Positions 57,878 to 64,000 of a DNA stretch of 64,000 nt are shown here, piece after piece. This DNA comes from Phymorhynchus buccinoides. Its lineage: Eukaryota; Mollusca; Gastropoda; Neogastropoda; Raphitomidae. The notes under the pieces were generated by a model, which worked only from the letters and a program-made list of their open reading frames with translations, had not been told where the DNA came from and did no database searches. A program made the translations under genes and the position numbers. The DNA is taken from positions 8,948,719 to 9,012,718 of the forward strand of contig CM065694.1 of assembly GCA_017654935.2 (NCBI GenBank). The letters are read 5' to 3'. How positions within the stretch are numbered: position 1 is the first letter of the stretch; every line of letters starts with the position of its first letter.

Positions 57878-58160
57878 GTAGAGTGGCACAGTGGTAGCAT
57901 GTTCGCTTCGTGTCAACTAAACCCGAGTTCGAACCTGGGTACAGGGGATTTTTCCTCTCACTTTGCACTAGGCCTTGCTGGTCTGAACGTGGAGCCTTTC
58001 GGATGAGACGATAAACCGAGGTCCCGTGTGCTCATGCACTTAGCACATGTTAAACCCAGTGGCAACGAAAAAGTTGTCGTTTGGGGAAGGTCCCCAAAGG
58101 CCAACCCATCCCATTGGCTGCAGCACTAGAGCCAGTGCAAATGCCCCTTAGTTAGAGAAT
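57878..58160 (+). mobile_element. tRNA-derived SINE, family I, with longest 3' part
   Basis: GTGGCACAGTGGTAGCATGT, GAGTTCGAACCTGG, body as in 48000-48222, then gtttggggaaggtccccaaa and ctgcagcactagagcc. Confidence 0.8.
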
Positions 58161-58299
58161 CAGTCTTCCACAAAAGACTAAGCTGTACCATGATATTCCA
58201 ATACTGTAGAAAATCATTTATAGTACAGCTCTCATTTACTGTTGGCCCTTTCTACAGGCTAAAGTCAACCAGTGATAAAAGCCATTTGTGCAAAAGGCC

Positions 58300-58470
58300 A
58301 GTCAGTAGTACGCTATAGCGTACTCTCGCGTTGAACGGTTGCGCAAAGCATGCACGCCATAGCGTTCTCTCATGTAGAGAGAGTCAACTCATTCAACACT
58401 GGCCGATTGCTTCCTTTCACAACCTTTCAACACGAGAGTCCGCTATAGCGTACATAGTGTTTAACCTTAA
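58300..58470. repeat. Palindromic element built on GTACGCTATAGCGTAC
   Basis: The perfect 16-base palindrome lies at 58308-58323, followed by tctcgcgttgaacggttg. The complement caacctttcaacacgagagt and cgctatagcgtac follows at 58419-58453, so the whole element folds on itself. A relative is at 59022-59090. Confidence 0.6.
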
Positions 58471-58693
58471 ACATTCACACTTCACAACTCGGCGAAACCA
58501 CGCAACCCAAACTGGTATAAAAGTATTCCTCTACAGTCCCTTAATAGTTTTCAACCAATGAAATAACTTCTAGTCTATTCTAAGGAGGGCAATGGATGAA
58601 AACGAGTCACTACTCCTCTCTTTGACTTCTTTGTCATGCTTTTTTGCAAAACTTCATTAATCGGCTAGTAATAAAAAAAATTACATTGGAACT

Positions 58694-58923
58694 TTAACCC
58701 CTTGACTTCCATCAACGTATTACGTACTGACCTGATGACATCACTGATGGCAGCATCACATGAAGAGGAATAACCCTGATATGTTGGCTTTTGCTCTAAC
58801 ATAGTCAAGTGAGTAATATCCCCTGACCATTTTGCCAGATTGGCTCCATCAGTTGTCTTTTTCATGGCATGGTTTGCCCAATGGTTTTTTTCTTTAATTA
58901 TTTCTGGCAGTCATGGGGTTAAC
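58694..58923. mobile_element. piggyBac-like MITE, first family
   Basis: TTAACCCCTTGACTTCCATC to CTGGCAGTCATGGGGTTAA, the same interior as 1684-1911. Confidence 0.75.
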
Positions 58924-59179
58924 AGATGCTAGCGTTTATTGTTATATATGCCACAAATTTTCAAAACTGTACGTTAAGCATTCATTACAATTTTTTTAAT
59001 TTTTATGTAATGATGCAAACCTGCCTAGTGTTGAACGGTTGTGTGAGGCATGAACACTATAGCGTAGTATAGTATAGCATAGCATAGTGTGGGACTGGCT
59101 CAAGCCTAAGCCTCGCGGCTTATAAACATCCCTTCATTGACACTGTTTTGCTTGCTTAAAGCATGCCTTTTAAAATTAT

Positions 59180-59464
59180 GATTGTAATTCAATCATCATG
59201 TTCAAAAAACAGTTGACTAAAATTTACATCTTTGTCAAGGAGATTTTTGAAGGTATTTAGTGTTGGTGCTCTTTTTAGGTTAGGTGTTAGTAAATTCCAG
59301 AGGTTAGCAACTCGATTACTAAAACAATGTTTACGCCTGTTAGTATTACAACGCTGTATATGTAATTTTCCCTCTTGATTTCTAGTGCTGTTATAAATGA
59401 ACAGTGTAAAAAGAGAATCAATGCTAATGTCGTCTAAGTAGCTAAAGATGTTGGTAAAGGTCAA
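59180..59464 (-). mobile_element. LINE reverse transcriptase C-terminal fragment
   Basis: The - strand reads STRNQEGKLHIQRCNTNRRK, HCFSNRVANLWNLLTPNLKR and APTLNTFKNLLDKD. Same tail type as 29190-29508; nested in the anoctamin intron in the gene's own orientation. Confidence 0.85.
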
Positions 59465-59469
59465 GATGT

Positions 59470-59897
59470 GCCACCCCCCTACATTTCTCGGTTAATTCCA
59501 TGTTTCAGTTTTTGCCTTTCTTACCAAACATTAAGCTGTATTTTACGAACCTTTTCAGCTAATTATCTTTGTTCAATAATTAATTGCAGTCATGATAAAG
59601 GACATTATCTAATAGGACCCCCCCCCCCCGCTATGTAGTGTCAGTACACGTTTCCGCGTCTTATATTTGTCACAGGGTCCCCTGGTTCATTTGGGTGGGT
59701 TTCCCCGTCTTATAGGGGGGGGGGGGGGGGGGGGGGGGGGGGTCCTATTAGATAATGGCCTTTATCATGACTGTTAATTCATTATTCAAAAAAGATAATT
59801 GGCTGAAAAGGTTAATAAAATACAGCTTTATGTTTGGTAAGAAAGGCAAAAACAGAAAAATGGAAACAACCGAGAATGAGGGGGGGGGGGGGGGGTG
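59470..59897. mobile_element. Foldback element with ~160-base arms
   Basis: Left arm 59470-59630 and right arm about 59740-59897 are inverted copies: ttgcctttcttaccaaacat, aaccttttcagctaattatc and cattatctaataggacc are each found complemented. Both inner junctions are C/G homopolymers (59618-59629; 59715-59742), and the outer right edge is another G-run (59881-59895). Confidence 0.8.
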
Positions 59898-60012
59898 TTG
59901 GGTGTTGGCACATCTTTACCTTTACCAAAATTTTGTACATCTGTATAAGGTACTCTCGTGTAGAGAGAGAGATAGGAAAAGAAAGAAAACCAAAGGAGAA
60001 AACAAGCCATAC

Positions 60013-60090
60013 CAGAAAGAACATGACGGAGTACGAACAGAGGAAGATGGGAAATCGGCGTCTCCAGAACGGCAAATGGGGTTCCTTGAG
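60013..60090 (-). CDS. Anoctamin exon, start of TM3
   Basis: 26 codons, phase 0, acceptor gtttcag and donor CTG|GTATGG: LKEPHLPFWRRRFPIFLCSY then SVMFFL. It follows the P-[YH]-x-P-x-W-x-R pattern that introduces TM3 in anoctamins, and TM3 continues in exon 57363-57572. Splicing to the neighbouring exons keeps frame. Confidence 0.88.
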
Positions 60091-60167
60091 CTGAAACAGA
60101 AAACCAACCAAAATGAAGAGACGAAGATGACTGATGGGCTCACTTGTTGTTGTCGTTCCCGAATACA

Positions 60168-60386
60168 TTGTGGCGGTACCATAGTCGATGAGGTTTAACC
60201 GAGGCGTGGCTACTGCTACACACCTATCTGTATTGTTAAAAAATCGGGACTTTACTGGTGTTGCACTGCCTCCGGGCATTGCCTCCAGTATTGTTCCCAC
60301 CATCTTTGTATCTACAAATGTCCCATATGTGTCTGTTCCAGACAGAGAGGACGTAAAACACCATTTTTCATTCATTCTTGTTGTCG
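60168..60386 (+). repeat. Dispersed repeat family D copy
   Basis: tgtggcggtaccatagtcga to aaaacaccatttttcattca. It is about 95% identical by eye to 63653-63862; an inverted fragment lies at 26350-26475. Confidence 0.7.
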
Positions 60387-60396
60387 TTCCCTTTGC

Positions 60397-60690
60397 TTAA
60401 AGACTCCAGGGATCATCCCAACAGCCGAAGCACTGCTTGAACACTATGCATTTCGTACAAATGCATCAGCTAGGGATGAGAACATTATGTGTGTGACCGT
60501 TTTGATTACCCCGCCACACTCCAACTTTGGAGGATTTTGGACTGATGATTTTATGCTAGGAGCTTGCCATGGCTAAAGACAATCCCCCGCATAACTATGC
60601 TGAGGATAACAACATTTTGATGTAGCCTTGGTGTTCTAGCTTATGTCAATTGGTCTGACACAGCCTTATCCCAAGGCGCGATGGGCTCAG
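60397..60690 (+). repeat. Dispersed repeat family B copy
   Basis: gactccagggatcatcccaa through ttggtctgacacagccttat, colinear with 10754-11040. Confidence 0.75.
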
Positions 60691-60700
60691 TAAAATTCAC

Positions 60701-60866
60701 AACAAATTAAAACAGTCGAAATTGAAATCCAAAACAAAAGATTTAATAACAAAAACACAAGCCACTGAAAAACGGGGTCGAACCCGACACATTGAGACTC
60801 ATGTTGTTTTTGTTATTAAATCTTTTCTTTTGGGTTTCGATTTCGACTCTGTTTTAATTTGTCATG
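60701..60866. repeat. Foldback with a B-box-like loop
   Basis: aaattaaaacagtcgaaatt and aaaacaaaagatttaataac (60704-60755) are complemented at 60808-60863. The ~45-base loop holds cggggtcgaacccg, which on the - strand contains GGTTCGACCCC, a match to the pol III B box and the tRNA T arm. Confidence 0.65.
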
Positions 60867-61215
60867 AACCAAAATGAAAACAGATAAATTAGTCAAGAGT
60901 AAAGTCCTTTCATCTATAAGTTTCTTCATAGAAAAAAAAAAGTAAATAAAAAAGATAAAATCCAAATTTTGTCCTGTTGTTTAAACATTACCATTGATTT
61001 TGATTTGAAATCCGACATACTTATTGCGTTAACAGACCAACACTGATCAAAAGCTGAATGTTGTTTACAAAGCTGATCTTTCATAACCGCTCACACACAT
61101 GCAAATAGTCATACACATACATCCCCCCCCACACACACACACACACATAGGCAAGCGCGTACACACGTATTCAACGTCCATCTCTAAATCAAATTTTAAC
61201 TTTGACACACATACT
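60867..61215. other. Intron sequence with a (CA)n tract
   Basis: (CA)n at 61125-61150; otherwise AT-rich intron. Confidence 0.55.
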
Positions 61216-61218
61216 GAC

Positions 61219-61290
61219 CCCTGTGATTGGGTTGATCTTCATCACTTGCCAATTCTCCAGCTTGGACAGGTACTCCGGCCTGGGCGGTTC
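61219..61290 (-). CDS. Anoctamin exon, cytosolic loop between TM2 and TM3
   Basis: 24 codons, phase 0: acceptor tctggcag, donor GGG|GTCAGT, peptide EPPRPEYLSKLENWQV then MKINPITG. [HE]-x-P-R-P-x-[YF] followed by a short segment ending N-P-[VI]-T-G/x is the standard linker between TM2 and TM3 in the family. It joins in frame to 62362-62444 and 60013-60090. Confidence 0.9.
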
Positions 61291-61310
61291 CTGCCAGACA
61301 CAACAGATGT

Positions 61311-61770
61311 GTACAGTGGCACAGAGGTAGCGCGTTCGCCTCGTGAGAACCCTTTCGTCGCCAGCCATTTTTTAGCCCCCCCCCCCCCCCCCCCCCCACC
61401 CAACCCCCCCCAATAAATTGTAAATGTAGCGAATAGAAGAAAAATAATTATCTGAAATATTGGGAATTCCTCTTTGACATGCATAACATTAGGCCTATCC
61501 TTACCTCCCAAAATTAAGATAAATAGGATTCTCGGATAACAGGCCCTGATTTGATGCCTTTTTAGGGACATGGGTGTTAAACCATTGCGGTGAAAGGGTC
61601 AAGTAAACCCGAGTTCGAACCTGTGTACAGGGGATTTTTTTCCTCTCACTTTGCACCAGACCTTACCGGCCTGAACGTGGAGTCTTTCCGATGAGACGAT
61701 AAACCGAGGTCCCATGTGCCCATGCACTTTGCACACGTTAAAGTTGTCATTTGGTTAAAATTTAGACAAT
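61311..61770 (+). mobile_element. SINE family I interrupted by a piggyBac-like MITE
   Basis: The head gtggcacagaggtagcgcgt ends at 61345 in cgcctcgtg; the rest resumes at 61603 with tcaagtaaacccgagttcga. Between them, 61346-61602 is a second-family MITE (aaccctttcgtcgccagc to gcggtgaaaggg) with an internal C-run at 61377-61397. Confidence 0.8.
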
Positions 61771-61929
61771 TAATAAGGTGCAAGAATGCTCTTATATACA
61801 GGAGAATAGAAAATATGTCTCTATATATAATGCTGTTCACAGATTTTGGGTTGCCTAGTTTTGATGTTACCATTTTTTGCTCACCATCAAGAAGGTATGT
61901 CCTCATAACCATGCTATGAGATGTCCAGT

Positions 61930-62060
61930 ACCGTCTTTTTCGAACTATAAGGCGCACCTTTGCATAAGGCGCACCACCCAAATTTTACCCAATTTTCAGA
62001 TTGTGTTACTATATTTTCTTAGTATTTTATTAGTCATATTACAAGGCGTAGGCGTAGTCA
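61930..62060. mobile_element. MITE with CTATAAGGCGCACC ends, 3' part unclear
   Basis: gtaccgtctttttcgaacta then taaggcgcacctttgcataa, as in 36408-36583. The right end is replaced by unrelated sequence after about 62055. Confidence 0.55.
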
Positions 62061-62361
62061 CCCGTCTGAATGCTTTCTCTTGCTGCCATTTTGGTCACGC
62101 TAATGTCGGATGGCGTATGTGCGAGAGCCCTACTTGCCGCGCGCCTATGCAAACTTCAGACGAACCGATATAGAGGCAAGCTGACCTCAAACGAACCAAT
62201 ATGCTGTTTTGCTACAAAACGTACTTCGCGGTAAGAGAAAATTGCAGAATTTGGTTATCAACCGTTGTTCCGTAGTCTATAGTCAAATTCCGTAGGAACT
62301 ACGGAAAATCCGTAAGGGTAGGCAGGTCTGCTCTCATTCTCTCTCTCTCTCTGTGTCTCAC

Positions 62362-62444
62362 CTCAGCAGAGACAAAGTTGGTGAGGTCCCACTTGTACTG
62401 AATGGTGGCTTCTTTCCTCTTCCAGAACTCCAGAAACATAGTGC
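62362..62444 (-). CDS. Anoctamin exon, end of TM2
   Basis: 83 bases: acceptor gtttcag|GC, donor GAG|GTGAGA. After two bases completing a split codon it reads TMFLEFWKRKEATIQYKWDL then TNFVSAE. The sequence [TV]-[MV]-F-[LM]-E-x-W-K-R-x-x-A-x-x-x-[YR]-x-W-D-L is perhaps the most recognisable anoctamin signature, at the cytosolic end of TM2. Exons for TM1 and the start of TM2 are expected upstream (higher coordinates, beyond the window, or in a mis-placed contig). Confidence 0.93.
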
Positions 62445-62451
62445 CTGAAAC

Positions 62452-62596
62452 ACACACACACACATGTACGTACACACACACATGCACACACACACGCACG
62501 CACACACACACGCACGCACACACACGCACAAACATGCGCACGCGCGCACACACACACACACACACCACTCACTCACACCACACACACACACCCTCA
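62452..62596. repeat. (CA)n microsatellite next to the TM2 exon acceptor
   Basis: CA repeats begin 8 bases from the acceptor, so on the sense strand a GT-rich tract rather than a normal polypyrimidine tract precedes the splice site (gtgtgtgtttcag). Confidence 0.9.
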
Positions 62597-62599
62597 CGC

Positions 62600-62813
62600 A
62601 GGAGGAGGGGAGTTAATTAAAAAGAGAGTATTCACCCTTTGTTCAATTTCGTTACTGTATGAAGACTTTCTAAGGGCCTGCCTACCCCACATGGACATGA
62701 AGATGGCGAAGAAGACGGTGACGGTTATTGTTATAAAACTGAAAGAAGCAGACTTTGAGATCGAGGGGGTGGTAAACATGAGAGGGGGGGTGTTGCTAAA
62801 CTAGGCCAAGGAT
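62600..62813 (+). repeat. First copy of a duplicated coding-like segment
   Basis: ggggagttaattaaaaagag followed directly by a frame reading DFLRACLPHMDMKMAKKTV and VIVIKLKEADFEIEG. The same two blocks recur at 63141-63411. Confidence 0.6.
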
Positions 62814-62819
62814 TGTATG

Positions 62820-63010
62820 AAGAAATCCCCCATGGGGATACCGGGGGGACTTTTGTATAAATAGTTCCCCCATCTTCTGGAAGTTCTGTGCTTGTAACTT
62901 CCTCTGATCTGTCACTCTTTAACTCTGCCTTTTCCCTTTGCTTACTGTCATCTGCTGTCTTTCTGCCTTACTGGTCCATTCTCCTGCCTTTTTTCAAGAA
63001 ACACTTTCAA
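62820..63010 (+). repeat. Dispersed repeat family C fragment
   Basis: ccatggggataccgggggga, tctgtgcttgtaacttcctc and the gctgtctttctgccttactg segments as in 6130-6350. Confidence 0.6.
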
Positions 63011-63034
63011 AAACATTTCCTCCAGCCGAAGTCG

Positions 63035-63262
63035 GACTTGCTGGGCCTAAGTATTTCTCAGTTAGGCGCAAAACGGCAGCATGACGCATCTGCGCTCATA
63101 ATTGACAGGAAACTGTTTGAGCGATTGAAGAAGAAAAAGCATGAAGACTTTCTAAGGGCCTGCCTACCCCACATGGACATGAAGATGGCGAAGAAAACAG
63201 TGAGGGTTATTGCTATAAAACTGAAAGAAGCAGACTTTGAGATTGAGGGTGGTAAACATGAG
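63035..63262 (+). CDS. Uncharacterised coding-like segment
   Basis: The + strand is open through QLGAKRQHDASALIIDRKLF, ERLKKKKHEDFLRACLPHMD and MKMAKKTVRVIAIKLKEADF before running into a G-rich stretch. Most differences from the copy at 62659-62765 leave the reading open, so it looks like protein-coding sequence, rich in K and E and probably helical. I do not recognise the family. It may be an exon on the strand opposite the anoctamin gene or a transposon open reading frame; its end abuts dispersed repeats, which favours the second. Confidence 0.35.
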
Positions 63263-64000
63263 AGGGGTGGGTGGGGGGGTGTTGCTAAACTCCATCTTTG
63301 TTTCACTTTGGTTCTGACCCACGCACTTCTAGGTGATTGGCATCGTAATCAACATTGGTGGAGGGGAGTTAATTAGAAAGAGAGTATTCACCCTTTGTTC
63401 AATTTCGTTATCTCCTCTCTTGGCCTCACTATTTCATTCTTTGATTAACCAAACTTCCTTTTGAGGCTTACCAGTTTGTTCTGTGTTGTGTGTTGTTTAT
63501 GTGTAACATATTCAAGGTTAGAAGGCTATGTCACTCTTGGATAGATGTTGATTTGTTTGTATGTCGTCCTCTCCACCATTGTTGATGTGTACTGTGTGGG
63601 TGGAGGGTCATAAAGGCGAACTTGGCACAATCTTTTTTTGAGAATTATTGAGTGTGGCGGTACCATAGCCAATGAGGTTTAACCGAGGCGTGGTTACCGC
63701 TACACCTATCTGTATAGTTAAAAAATCGGGACTTTACTGGAGTTGCACTGCCTCCGGGCATTGCCTCCAGCATCGTTCCCACCATCTTTGTATCTACAAA
63801 TGTCCCATATGTGTCTGTTCCAGACCGAGAGGACGTAAAACACCATTTTTCATTCTTCATTCTTCTTTTTTTGAGAATGATGCTTTGTTTGTCTCACTTT
63901 GGTTCTGACCCACGCACTGCTAGATGATTGCCATCGTAATCAACTTTGGTGGAGGGGAGTTAATTAGAAACAGAGTATTCACCCTTTGTTCAATTTCGTT
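63263..64000 (+). repeat. Direct duplications with a repeat D copy
   Basis: tttggttctgacccacgcac..gggagttaattagaaagaga (63305-63411) is repeated at 63898-64000. Between them lies unique sequence and repeat D at 63653-63862. The segment cttctag|gtgattggcatcgtaat has an acceptor-like start, but no convincing exon follows. Confidence 0.6.

Overview
The window is animal nuclear DNA: genes are split into short exons by very long introns, microsatellites and inverted-repeat transposons are dense, there are tRNA-derived SINEs, and two 500-base N gaps (15056-15555 and 46239-46738) divide it into three contigs, called here C1, C2 and C3. The repeat content suggests a marine invertebrate, perhaps a mollusc, but this is a weak inference. 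There are no bacterial features.

The only host gene that can be named with confidence is an anoctamin (TMEM16 family: Ca2+-activated chloride channels and lipid scramblases). Eight to ten exons are visible. C1 carries two N-terminal exons on the + strand (2-79 and 1490-1585, the cytosolic dimerisation domain). C2 carries noisy copies of the same two exons on the - strand (21436-21592 and 19945-20037) and a possible acidic N-terminal exon at 38033-38127. C3 carries five consecutive exons on the - strand (62362-62444, 61219-61290, 60013-60090, 57363-57572, 47785-47935) that encode the region from the end of TM2 to TM5. All junctions have GT/AG signals and compatible phases. The C1 and C2 ends form a 6.5-kb inverted repeat. 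With the order of the exons, this suggests that C2 is an alternative haplotype of the C1 region placed backwards, and that C3 is inverted relative to C1, so the window may hold one anoctamin gene in misordered pieces. A pair of adjacent anoctamin genes is the alternative.

The most unusual signal is in the anoctamin introns. Three separate exons (2-79, 57363-57572, 47785-47935) have their 3' end, 5' splice donor and adjoining simple repeat copied in tandem into the following intron. At the TM4 exon this has grown into an array of about 8 kb (about 49400-57362, on the order of 100 units). Each unit carries the exon's last codons and an intact GTGAGT donor, separated by (ATC)n. The same ATC repeat encodes the poly-isoleucine stretch of TM4, which lines the ion/lipid pathway.

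The rest is mobile DNA. It includes a Tc1/mariner (pogo)-like family with TIR CAGTGGAACCTCCC and TA target duplications, whose ends have been amplified into minisatellites. There are also piggyBac-like TTAA MITEs, a Harbinger-like MITE present in one inverted arm and absent from the other, several large foldback elements, LINE 3' ends, two SINE families, and a 90-bp minisatellite built into a palindrome at 43893-45262. Parts of C2 (15.6-23 kb) and C3 (48.2-53.5 kb) look like unpolished long-read sequence.
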